Positions 17,488 to 25,348 of a DNA stretch of 64,000 nt are shown one piece after another (position 1 is the first letter of the stretch; each line of letters begins with the position of its first letter). Under the pieces are notes generated by a model, which saw only the letters and a list, made by a program, of their open reading frames with translations, ran no database searches and was not told the origin of the DNA. Location of the stretch: IMG/VR virus record IMGVR_UViG_3300046313_000313, positions 1 through 64,000 of that record; one strand, 5' to 3'. The DNA comes from a virus. The translations under genes and the position numbers were made by a program.

Positions 17488-17508
17488 ACCGTCAAAATCA
17501 GCATTTGG
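17488..17508 (-). CDS. RNA polymerase beta' N-terminal half, 21-base exon 2 (PNADFDG)
   Basis: This micro-exon reads P-N-A-D-F-D-G, the first part of the NADFDGD motif that holds the catalytic magnesium in all multi-subunit RNA polymerases. It joins in frame to exon 1 (...LTVRA, ending at 19500) on one side and exon 3 on the other. The upstream intron ends in CAATAAG (G at 17509), as in the beta gene, and the downstream intron starts after the T of GACGGT. Confidence 0.88.
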
Positions 17509-19499
17509 CTTATTGTCCAGTAAAGTCGCTCAGCTTCACAGCTTACCCTCTTTACCCGGTGCGCTTACACACCCACCTGTACTTTCATACAGGAACAGAT
17601 CATATCTTCATCCTTATTAAAGGATGCTCTCCGCTTCTTCCCTGCTTAGGGCTTTACTCGGTCGCAACTCCGATGATCGTTGAACTTTACGCATGGTTGA
17701 TAAGAATCAACTTTAGCGTCTTAGCTGCTGATTACCCAATTCTTATATTTTTCAAACTATCACGCTCATCGTTTCCGATCACGTTGTAGTATATAAGACT
17801 CTAAAGGACTTCCCAGCAATTCAAAGAGATAACTTAGTCAATTACTCAACTAAGTGCCTTATCTCATCATTATTAAAATACAATGTCAATCGCCACACAC
17901 CGCCTATCAATGCTTTTCTTCTAGCTATTGTAGGGATATATTGTCTAGCATACCCAAATTGCTGACTAATATCTATAGGACTTGTTATAATCCTAGTTTC
18001 GCCAGTTTCAACGTTTTCGATAAAATATCCGTTACCCCTAAAAGATCTTTTATCGAGACATAATTGTTTAAAGTACCTCAGCTCCTTATCGGTAAGATCT
18101 TTAAACTGTCCGTTGAAACTAAATTGCCAACCTTTAATCGGAATGTTCTTTAATCTTTTATTTTTAATAGATAGTTGAACACCCCATGAAACACCAGTTA
18201 TTTTCTCACAAGCTGCCAGCGATTCAAATTTACGTTCTTTGCGTGTGAATATATTTCTAGCAGTAACTGGTATTTTTATTTGTAAATCTTCTAAGGATGG
18301 TTTTTCCTGAGGCCATGGTCTTGCATCTAATTTTCGTTTGAAACATAATCCGTCTGAATAGATTTTAATATCGGAAGATCTAAGTCTGACGGACACGGTT
18401 AGTTCAGAATATCCAAGTTTCAGAGAGCAATCCCTAGCACTTTTATATTCAGTCACCTCATCCGTGATTATGTTTTTAACAAGTATTGCTGAACCATACC
18501 TGAATTGATCGTACTCATTTTCTAAATTTTCATAATTTTTCCATTCTTTTAATTCAGATAGCCATTGAAACTGCATGTAATTTTCCCAAAGTTTACAACC
18601 GGGTTTTGTTTTTAACCGATGGTAAAGTAAATCATTACTCAAGCCTAATGCAATTGCGCATTGCGTCGGGTTATCATAAATAGTGATTTCATTGGTTTTA
18701 ACATTTCTAGTTATGACGTCTATGGTATACTTTTTCTCATTTTCAAGAATTCTATTTACTTTTTCATCAGATCTATCACAATTCGAATAAATGACATTTC
18801 CTCTAGGTGTCACCCATTCTAAATTATCTAAGGTGTCAAAGCCAGGTATCTCATTTTTATGATTTACGTACAGCGATTCAACGTTTCTAGGATAATCTAG
18901 CCATGCTAAGCACATAGCTCTGTGTCTGAAAAATTTGTAAGATGTATTCTCATTAAGGGAAACATCAGGAATACCTGAATAGGAATGGTAACCATCTCTA
19001 TCACAAAAAGCTTTTTTATCCACACCAGTTATCAAATTTCTAACTTTTCCTTCCTTTGTTATACCATATCTTGTAAAACCAGGAATATAAGCATGATCTT
19101 TGTGTACTGGATGTGATAAACCAACTGGAAATTTCCAAATCAAGTTGCTAGGATGAGAGTTATTAAAATCACCGTCCTCGAACATCAAGTGTAATAAATG
19201 CACTTGACTTTCATGAACGTGAACGGGCTTAAAAGCCGAAGCTATGATAAACTCTATTGGATATAGACCAGGACCTCTTATCCAATCTAAGAAAATCAAA
19301 GTGCTTCCTGTTTCAGTTGAGATACACTCAATCTGAATGTTCTCTCGCGATATGACATCACCTTCTGAGTTAACAGAATAACGACCGTCAGACCAGGGTA
19401 GCGAAAGATAGTTTTGGGTTTGTAAATATTTACTAAGCATATATCCTTTCTATATAGAAAGGTATGCTAAACGGCGATTGACAATAATGATAAGAATTA
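17509..19499 (-). mobile_element. group I intron 1 of the beta' gene, with HNH gene
   Basis: The intron is 1,991 bases. The 5' exon ends GTGCGCGCT; the intron ends CTGGACAATAAG, with some 50 terminal bases almost identical to the beta-gene intron. The group I core is about 17580-17830. The first 30 intron bases (UUAUCAUUAUUGUCAAUCGCC) can pair with the end of the endonuclease ORF (GGCGAUUGACA ... AAUAAUGAUGAGA, about 17868-17905), closing the ORF into a long peripheral stem. I could not identify the internal guide with confidence. Confidence 0.85.
17842..19440 (-). CDS. HNH homing endonuclease with NUMOD-type DNA-binding repeats (532 aa)
   Basis: Encoded inside beta' intron 1. Residues about 190-220 form an HNH motif (VNHKNEIPG...LDNLEWVTPRGN). 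An earlier copy at about 80-103 (LHLMFEDGDFNNSHPSNLIW) looks like a second, probably degenerate HNH module. The C-terminal half carries four repeats of the NUMOD1 type (for example VKNIITDEVTEYKSARDCSLKL and IENVETGETRIITSPIDISQ) that read DNA sequence. I-HmuI-like enzymes of SPO1-type phages have this build. The RBS AGAAAGGATAT precedes the ATG. It should cut intron-less beta' genes. Confidence 0.9.
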   Translation of the reverse strand: MLSKYLQTQNYLSLPWSDGRYSVNSEGDVISRENIQIECISTETGSTLIFLDWIRGPGLYPIEFIIASAFKPVHVHESQVHLLHLMFEDGDFNNSHPSNLIWKFPVGLSHPVHKDHAYIPGFTRYGITKEGKVRNLITGVDKKAFCDRDGYHSYSGIPDVSLNENTSYKFFRHRAMCLAWLDYPRNVESLYVNHKNEIPGFDTLDNLEWVTPRGNVIYSNCDRSDEKVNRILENEKKYTIDVITRNVKTNEITIYDNPTQCAIALGLSNDLLYHRLKTKPGCKLWENYMQFQWLSELKEWKNYENLENEYDQFRYGSAILVKNIITDEVTEYKSARDCSLKLGYSELTVSVRLRSSDIKIYSDGLCFKRKLDARPWPQEKPSLEDLQIKIPVTARNIFTRKERKFESLAACEKITGVSWGVQLSIKNKRLKNIPIKGWQFSFNGQFKDLTDKELRYFKQLCLDKRSFRGNGYFIENVETGETRIITSPIDISQQFGYARQYIPTIARRKALIGGVWRLTLYFNNDEIRHLVE

Positions 19500-20741
19500 A
19501 GCGCGCACTGTTAAAATGTGCATTCCAATAGTGAGGTCATTTGGGTTCTTTTTGAACTTAGTAATCTTCACTCGTTGAGCCGACCCCTGCAAAAGGCTCG
19601 GATTTCTTTGGAGACATACATACAAACCTTTATCAGGCGCTTCGTCTATCAGCTCCTGCATAAACCTTTCTAACAAGGGGTGGTGTTTGTTAGTATGTTT
19701 GTATAGGAAACCAATAGAGTCATTCAGACCCATGCCGTAACGCCGCAGCTTATTCAACATGTGGATACGGTAAGCTGTGGTGGCCATACACCAAGGAGCT
19801 TCTATTTCATCATACTCTTTACCCGCTGTAATAGAGATGATAACTGCTCGGAATGAGAAGTTGGTTCTGGCTCCGAACATGTGTTTCCTGAAGTGACCGT
19901 GCTTATGAGCCATCAACAACAGGGTGTCGTTGTAGAAATCACAAAGCATGATCAAGGACTTAACTGTTCGGTTTTGCTTGGTCTTACTTGTCTGATCGTA
20001 AAAGTCTCTGTCAATAGACACCATCGTGTTGACAGCATTCACAGCCTTCATAATGGAAGGATCTGTGTATGTGCCTAGCGGTTGTGTATCAAAGATCAGG
20101 ACTATCTTGTTCGGCAAAGGCAGATACTCACTGAAAATTATCTTACGATAGTCTTTTAGCAAGGATTGAAGATAGTCTATCCTCTCACTCTTAAGCTCGA
20201 ACTTCTGAGTCTTAGGTGCAAACTCAGTCATGGAGAAGAGAGTATCCATGATGTAATCGAAATTAGTCACAAAGTAATTGTAACCGCGCTCGATATTGCA
20301 CGTCATCAGTTTGGTCAGCACTTTGTCAGGTGTTTTAGCTGCTGTCGTATAGCTTGTGTTACAAAGCCATTCGATCACAGAGAACCCTGATTTGGTAAAC
20401 CTCTTGATGAGCATCATGAAAACCACAGGAGAAATAAGCTTCTCTACCCCTACTGGTTGTTTGAGCCAGATGACTGGTTCGATATCTGACACAACTGAAG
20501 CTTTAACTTCAGTGTGACAGACTGGACAGATAGTACTCTTAGAATATTCACCTTTGGTATGTCCACATTGACAACTGGGAATCAGACTGATCTGATCACT
20601 AGAGAGATGTGTGGTAAGTTTCTCTTTGACAGCCTCACGTTCTTCAAGCGTAGAACACGCCATGTGGTTGATGAGGGTGGGGGTATGACGTAATGTATAA
20701 AACATCTCGTCGTAGTTAACCAGTTCTTGGATAACAGGCAT
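19500..20741 (-). CDS. RNA polymerase beta' subunit, N-terminal half, exon 1
   Basis: Exon 1 has 414 codons; the spliced protein (exons at 19500-20741, 17488-17508 and 16975-17157) is about 481 aa. Zinc site 1 is present: C57, C59, C72, C75. The end of the exon, LQGSAQRVKITKF...IGMHILTVRA, aligns with E. coli NRAPTLHRLGIQAFEP...QLHPLVCAAY just before NADFDGD. It lies directly downstream of the ChmA-like gene, as gene 55 follows gene 54 in phiKZ, supporting assignment to the non-virion RNAP. It has its own promoter motif at 20783. A TAA at 19497-19499 would stop unspliced translation. Confidence 0.92.
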
Positions 20742-20782
20742 GAGTTTCCTTTATGGTTGGTTGATGATACATTCAGACAGCG

Positions 20783-20799
20783 GTCACATAAAGTATATG
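20783..20799 (-). promoter_or_regulatory. promoter-like motif for beta'N
   Basis: The minus strand reads CATATACTTTATGTGAC, matching the consensus, 42 bases before the beta'N ATG and immediately after the terminator of the ChmA-like gene. Confidence 0.65.
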
Positions 20800-20830
20800 G
20801 TATTAGTAAAATTAACAAACAGGACAAAAA

Positions 20831-20860
20831 AAGATACACCAGCCGAAGCTGGTGTATCTT
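20831..20860 (-). terminator. hairpin terminator after the ChmA-like gene
   Basis: A 12-bp stem AAGATACACCAG / CTGGTGTATCTT with a CTTCGG-type loop is followed on the minus strand by a T-run. Confidence 0.88.
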
Positions 20861-20885
20861 TATGTCAGATCCGTATCTCTACAGA

Positions 20886-22754
20886 TCAGTAGCGGTAACC
20901 ACCCATGTTGATGTAGTTCTGCATATGCTGAGGAGCCATGCCGAAACCCATGAACGATTGAGTAGGTGCCAGCAGACCAGCGTTGGCGAAACTTGCAACA
21001 CCGCGTTGGTTGTTGAAGTCTGCACCAGACATTGGGCTGTTGATACGCACCATCAGGTTGCAAGCCTGAATACCCTTACGCAGAGCGTCCAGGAACGTAG
21101 CGCTGAAGGTCACTCGTTGAGCATAGCCTGTAAACACAGCGGACTCATTGGACATGCTGGAGATCATACGCTTGCGATCGGAGAGACGCTCTGCCAACGA
21201 GATGTTGGTGTTCAGGTACGTTTCGGTGAACTGACGCAATGCATGCACATTGTTGGCACCAAGGATGTTGGCAGCTGCCAAGTAGTCGATGTCACGGATG
21301 TCACGCTGAGCACCGTTGCGATCGGTGTAGTAACCCAGATGGACACGGTTACCCACATCCACGAACATCTGTGCGTTGTTCGGGAAATAGCGACCGAAGT
21401 TGCCAGCAGTCAGTTCCTGAGCAGCTTTGTACATGATGTCGTAAGCACCACCACCGCTTGCAGCAGCTGCACTGTACAGACCAGTATACCATGCCTGAGG
21501 ACCAGCTTCTGGGCAGTCAACAGCAACCATCAGACCAGGCTGAACCAGAGTGTTCAAGAACTGACCCAAGTTCTCAGTCGTAAAACTGGAAGACTTGGTG
21601 TCGAGGATGTTGCTGATACCAGTGGGTTGATTGTCAAAGTTGCCTTCGATGTTCAACGCACCTGCATCACGCAGATCCAAATCCTTAGTCATCTGGGGTC
21701 GGAAGATCTGGTAGTAGTTGTTGTTCAACGCCAGAGCATCCATGTTCGCCACTGCCAACAGCATGTTAGCTGGAGTGTATGCGTGAGCACTGGACAGAGT
21801 GGTGATCACAGCACGAGCTGCAAACTTCTGTGGCAAACGCTGTTGTGCAGGCATGTAGGGGTTGACCATGGGTTCACGAGGAGCCCAGAGCATTTCTACA
21901 AAGCCGCCAACTTCACTGATGCGAGTCTCACGACCGCCGCTGTTCAGACTGCGGTTCTGATTTTGGTTCTGATTGTTCTGAGCTGCAAAGCTCAGTTGGA
22001 AGTCAGAACGAATCAAGTTACCGACATCGTCAGCCACAGGTGTCGAACCAAAGGTCATGTTGATGACCAATTGTTGACCCGTAGGGATCTGCGACAGGTT
22101 CAGATCCTGGAACGTAGGAACCAGTTGAGACAACTCAGTACCGTTAGCCAAGCCAGCGTTCAGTGCCAGCTTATACACAGCAGCTTTGTCCTTCGTATTG
22201 AAAGTAGCTGGTACGACAGTGGCGTCGGTGAACCGCAGTTCGTGCTGAGGAAACGCACGACCAACAGCCGCCTTGGCTTTTGCAATCAAGATGTCGTCGA
22301 GAGCATCGCCCGCTACCCGATACAACTCGATTTGCTTTTGGTGGTGGTACTGCACCACAGGAGTGGGTTTGTCACCAGTTGCTTCGAGGATCAGCACATG
22401 GAATGCTACCTTGTTAGGTACATCCTTCAGACGCATCGCCACGACCAGGCAAGAGAATGCCAGAGCCGTTTCGTTCTGGTTGTCCAGATCCAGAATGCTG
22501 ATCAGACTGTCAGAACTTGCGTTCTTGTAGATCTCAATAAGTGCGGTCTTGAGGTCGTTGTAAGCCTCAGACCCAATTGAGCGACCGATAGGGGCACCGA
22601 AGATGTTACCGCCGGAACCGAAGTTCCAAGAAGATTTCACAGGTGCTTGTTGGGTAGCAGTAGCTGCTTGACCAGGAGAACCGGCTTGGGTGAAAGCGGT
22701 TGCTTCAGCAGAGGTTGCAGAAGCGGAAGAGTTGTTACCAGTATTGAGAGCCAT
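20886..22754 (-). CDS. chmA: ChmA-like phage nucleus shell protein (chimallin)
   Basis: The 622-aa product fits ChmA (about 600-630 aa in phiKZ, 201phi2-1 and phiPA3), the protein that self-assembles into the lattice enclosing phage DNA in the infected cell. The N-terminal 45 residues are a low-complexity Ala/Ser/Thr/Gln segment and the C-terminus is flexible and Met/Asn/Gly-rich (ending YINMGGYRY), as expected for the disordered N- and C-terminal segments that link protomers. A second low-complexity stretch (NNQNQNQNRSLNSGG) lies near residue 240. It is upstream of beta'N, matching phiKZ gp54-gp55. It has the best promoter match in the window and higher GC than its neighbours, consistent with high expression. 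The assignment rests on size, composition and synteny. Confidence 0.8.
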   Translation of the reverse strand: MALNTGNNSSASATSAEATAFTQAGSPGQAATATQQAPVKSSWNFGSGGNIFGAPIGRSIGSEAYNDLKTALIEIYKNASSDSLISILDLDNQNETALAFSCLVVAMRLKDVPNKVAFHVLILEATGDKPTPVVQYHHQKQIELYRVAGDALDDILIAKAKAAVGRAFPQHELRFTDATVVPATFNTKDKAAVYKLALNAGLANGTELSQLVPTFQDLNLSQIPTGQQLVINMTFGSTPVADDVGNLIRSDFQLSFAAQNNQNQNQNRSLNSGGRETRISEVGGFVEMLWAPREPMVNPYMPAQQRLPQKFAARAVITTLSSAHAYTPANMLLAVANMDALALNNNYYQIFRPQMTKDLDLRDAGALNIEGNFDNQPTGISNILDTKSSSFTTENLGQFLNTLVQPGLMVAVDCPEAGPQAWYTGLYSAAAASGGGAYDIMYKAAQELTAGNFGRYFPNNAQMFVDVGNRVHLGYYTDRNGAQRDIRDIDYLAAANILGANNVHALRQFTETYLNTNISLAERLSDRKRMISSMSNESAVFTGYAQRVTFSATFLDALRKGIQACNLMVRINSPMSGADFNNQRGVASFANAGLLAPTQSFMGFGMAPQHMQNYINMGGYRY

Positions 22755-23054
22755 GATTTTCCTTGAGTTATGGAAGGTTAAAATTGATTGTGCACAATCA
22801 GCCTTTAGAGCTAAAGACTAAGCAGAACTACTCGTTAAAACTAATTATCGACTAGGGCCAAATAAAGTATATGAACCCTGGTTTTTTTAGAAACGGGATT
22901 TTTGCGGCCAAGAGTTTACTCAGAGGTTACCCTCTAAGTTGCACGGACGTTCAGTTCCATACTATAAGTATACTGTCTGTAAAAAATGTACCTAACTTTT
23001 ATCTTAAGTCTAATCACTATAGCAATCTTATGAATTATTTTTAAAGCCAGAACC
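22755..23054. promoter_or_regulatory. divergent control region between ChmA-like gene and plus-strand operon
   Basis: This 300-base gap holds the ChmA promoter motif (22856-22873) with a leader of about 100 bases that includes TTTTCCTTGAGTT before the ATG on the plus-strand view, and AT-rich sequence before the plus-strand start (TATAAGTATACTG at about 22961, CTTATGAATT at about 23027). The plus-strand operon does not carry the shared motif, so it may use a different (later) promoter class. No ORF or tRNA is seen. Confidence 0.6.
22856..22873 (-). promoter_or_regulatory. promoter-like motif for the ChmA-like gene
   Basis: The minus strand reads CATATACTTTATTTGGCC, the reference sequence for the motif. 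It lies 100 bases before the ChmA ATG, leaving an unusually long leader compared with about 30 bases for other genes with this motif. Confidence 0.65.
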
Positions 23055-24134
23055 ATGTACGAGCTTTTCACAAAACGTTTCGAAGAAAATAACGATATCA
23101 TACGTCCTGGTCAAATAGACCTCATCAAGAGAAACTATCAGAAACAGATCACTAAAATTGAAAACTATTACAGAGCATCTGGCTTTAGTGTAAGAAGCAA
23201 ACATTTGTTCTGTAGGATCATCACGACAGCTTTATCTGGCATGTCTTTAGATATATACAGATTCAATCAGCTGAATGATCTAAGGGCCAATAACTACGCT
23301 AGGTATTTTGAACTGACCTCAGAAGTAAGCTTTGGTAAATTCAGAAAAGACTTTCTATATAGAGGGTTGACTGGTTTGCTATCTATATCCGAATATTTCG
23401 ACGTAGCTGAGGCTTATAGAGACTGGGAAAACTTAAGACCTGTGGAGGTACTTACACACAACGTAAGCAACACAAGGTTTTTACTACCTGACAATCCAAA
23501 CTACAACAGTGAAGAAGGCATCAACTACGTCAAGATAGACATACCTAAGTTATTGTTGATGTACAGAGCTTTCTATGAGAAACAGGTAAGTGCCAGAGGA
23601 GATGTTGACGGTGGTATGGTCCCCGTGGCTCAGTTTGTCATGAGGTATGTATTACCTAACATGATGAGATCTCATTTAGAGCTGGTTTTGTTTAACAGAT
23701 TTAACAATTTGTTAACTGGTGAGCCTATGGGTGAGACTTATAAGAACCACCCTTTTCCTGTTCTGGATCAAGATAAGTCTTTAGATAATGTTCTCTATGA
23801 GCTGGTCAAACATGTTCAAAGAAAACCTATGCACTATTATAGTGTATTGAAGCTGATACCTTCTGTCTACTCAGAAGACTTTCAACAGTTTGGTCTGATG
23901 CCTGATTTAGCACCTACCAAACAAGTCTGGTGGTATCTGCTTATGTCTAAGAGAAGAGTTATGGAAATGTTAATGACACAGAACCCTGAGAGGGGTGAGA
24001 GGTTAAACAATTTCTATATACAGGATCTTAAAGTAGATCTGCAAAGATTGAACAGAGACAACAGTCTGAATTTCATGAAACAAGATGATTTGTTCATGGA
24101 TGATATACTGTTTGCTAATGAACATTCTAAATAA
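23055..24134 (+). CDS. phiKZ-like conserved protein (359 aa)
   Basis: First gene of a two-gene plus-strand operon divergent from ChmA. The helix-rich protein starts MYELFTKRFEENNDI and has a charged C-terminus. I recognise no motif. The ATG follows AAAGCCAGAACC, a weak RBS. Opposite orientation and absence of the shared promoter motif suggest a different expression time, perhaps with virion genes, but this is inference. Confidence 0.72.
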   Translation: MYELFTKRFEENNDIIRPGQIDLIKRNYQKQITKIENYYRASGFSVRSKHLFCRIITTALSGMSLDIYRFNQLNDLRANNYARYFELTSEVSFGKFRKDFLYRGLTGLLSISEYFDVAEAYRDWENLRPVEVLTHNVSNTRFLLPDNPNYNSEEGINYVKIDIPKLLLMYRAFYEKQVSARGDVDGGMVPVAQFVMRYVLPNMMRSHLELVLFNRFNNLLTGEPMGETYKNHPFPVLDQDKSLDNVLYELVKHVQRKPMHYYSVLKLIPSVYSEDFQQFGLMPDLAPTKQVWWYLLMSKRRVMEMLMTQNPERGERLNNFYIQDLKVDLQRLNRDNSLNFMKQDDLFMDDILFANEHSK

Positions 24135-24142
24135 GGAACCTT

Positions 24143-24952
24143 ATGTCTATACTGACTAAAGCTTTAGATGAGATAAAGTACAGGATACCTATACAGGTAC
24201 TGATGGAAGCTTTTAAACCTAATCATACCACATGGAGACCCACAGCTCCCGTGAGTATGGATTCTGAAATATTAAATAAAGTCATTAAGCCTAGAGTGGT
24301 GGTCGATACCAACATCGTAGGCGGTCAGACTGCTTTGATATCTTTAGATGGTTTAACTCCTGAGTATATAGATAGGTATAGCATGCTGTACCATATACCA
24401 CCAGAGAGATTGAACAACAGAGCTATTATGTCTGTGTTATCTGTAGGCTTAGCTCCTTATGGAGTAGGTAACAACGGATTTCCTTCTGTAGCCAGTAACT
24501 GTTCCAGTGATCTGGTGGGTGTTGGGGCCAGAGTGGGTAACTCTTTCTCATCTGTACCTATGATGTCAAATGCCACTGCTGAATTGGTAGAAAGATCTAC
24601 CGTAGTGGTCAGAGACAGCGCACATCCTAATTACTATTATGTATTAAGATGTGTGGTGGCTAATGAAGCTAACATGGAAAATATAAACCCCAGATCTTGG
24701 CACGTTTTTGCTAAGCTTTGTGAATTGGCTGTAAAGTCTTATATCTACAACACCATGTTGATAAAGATGGATCAGGCTTTTCTGTCTGGCGGTCAAGAGT
24801 TAGGCGCTTTTAAGAATTACGTAGAGGGCCTGTCTGATAGTGAAGAGATGTATCAGACTCAGTTACGTGAAGTATGGCAAGCAGTTAACTTTATGAATTC
24901 TGCTTCTGATTACAGCAGGTTTATTAGATTACAGGTAAGTCCTGGGATTTAA
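24143..24952 (+). CDS. phiKZ-like conserved protein, possibly virion structural (269 aa)
   Basis: Starts 9 bases after the previous gene, with AAGGAACCTT as RBS. The sequence (VDTNIVGGQTALISLDGL, VVRDSAHPNYYYVLRCVVANEANM) looks like a mixed alpha/beta structural protein. No enzyme motif is visible and no family is recognised with certainty. It ends at a bidirectional terminator. Confidence 0.7.
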   Translation: MSILTKALDEIKYRIPIQVLMEAFKPNHTTWRPTAPVSMDSEILNKVIKPRVVVDTNIVGGQTALISLDGLTPEYIDRYSMLYHIPPERLNNRAIMSVLSVGLAPYGVGNNGFPSVASNCSSDLVGVGARVGNSFSSVPMMSNATAELVERSTVVVRDSAHPNYYYVLRCVVANEANMENINPRSWHVFAKLCELAVKSYIYNTMLIKMDQAFLSGGQELGAFKNYVEGLSDSEEMYQTQLREVWQAVNFMNSASDYSRFIRLQVSPGI

Positions 24953-24965
24953 AGTAAAAAAAAAA

Positions 24966-25001
24966 ATAACACCCCTAGTCCTTACAGGCTGGGGGTGTTA
25001 T
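24966..25001. terminator. bidirectional hairpin terminator
   Basis: The stem ATAACACCCC / GGGGGTGTTAT, preceded by an A-run and followed by TTTTA, closes both the plus-strand operon and the convergent small minus-strand gene. Confidence 0.85.
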
Positions 25002-25002
25002 T

Positions 25003-25209
25003 TTACCACTCAAATCCAACATGCCAATACACGTTGCATATTTTCTCACCAGCTTTCTGATCAGAAACCCCATACAAAAGTATGGGCACGCCACTCAAAT
25101 TGAGGTTCTTCCCACATGAGAACCCGGACGAGAAGTCCGTTGTGGTGGAAAGGGAAATTTTTCCTTCCGTCACATGTTTGCAACTCCGGCAAGGTAGTCC
25201 GTCGCTCAT
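25003..25209 (-). CDS. small Cys-containing protein (68 aa), single-gene unit
   Basis: The start at 25209 (MSDGLPCRSC) is preferred because AAGGAG lies six bases upstream; a longer open frame exists. CRSC near the N-terminus and a third Cys (FSCGKN) could bind zinc. The gene has its own promoter motif (25265) and its own terminator, the layout of early host-takeover genes. Function unknown. Confidence 0.65.
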   Translation of the reverse strand: MSDGLPCRSCKHVTEGKISLSTTTDFSSGFSCGKNLNLSGVPILLYGVSDQKAGEKICNVYWHVGFEW

Positions 25210-25264
25210 AACCATCTCCTTAGCCATCAAGTATTACAGAAGTGTAACTTAAACTGATAACGAT

Positions 25265-25283
25265 AGTCAAGTTAAGTATATAT
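25265..25283 (-). promoter_or_regulatory. promoter-like motif
   Basis: The minus strand reads ATATATACTTAACTTGACT, a variant with AA in place of TA. It drives the 68-aa single-gene unit, with about 55 bases of leader. Confidence 0.58.
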
Positions 25284-25309
25284 GACTGAATTTATTTATA
25301 AGCCGAAAA

Positions 25310-25342
25310 AGACACTACCCAGCTCTAAGCTGGGTAGTGTCT
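25310..25342 (-). terminator. hairpin terminator after the DNA polymerase gene
   Basis: The stem AGACACTACCCAGC / GCTGGGTAGTGTCT is flanked by an A-run, which reads as T-run on the minus strand. Confidence 0.85.
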
Positions 25343-25348
25343 TAAATC

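Noticed and set aside
20727-22580. 617-codon plus-strand ORF opposite the ChmA-like gene
   Set aside because: It mirrors the codon use of the minus-strand gene, has no RBS, crosses the beta'N promoter and terminator, and its translation looks like an antisense shadow (His/Arg/Val-rich, no domain).
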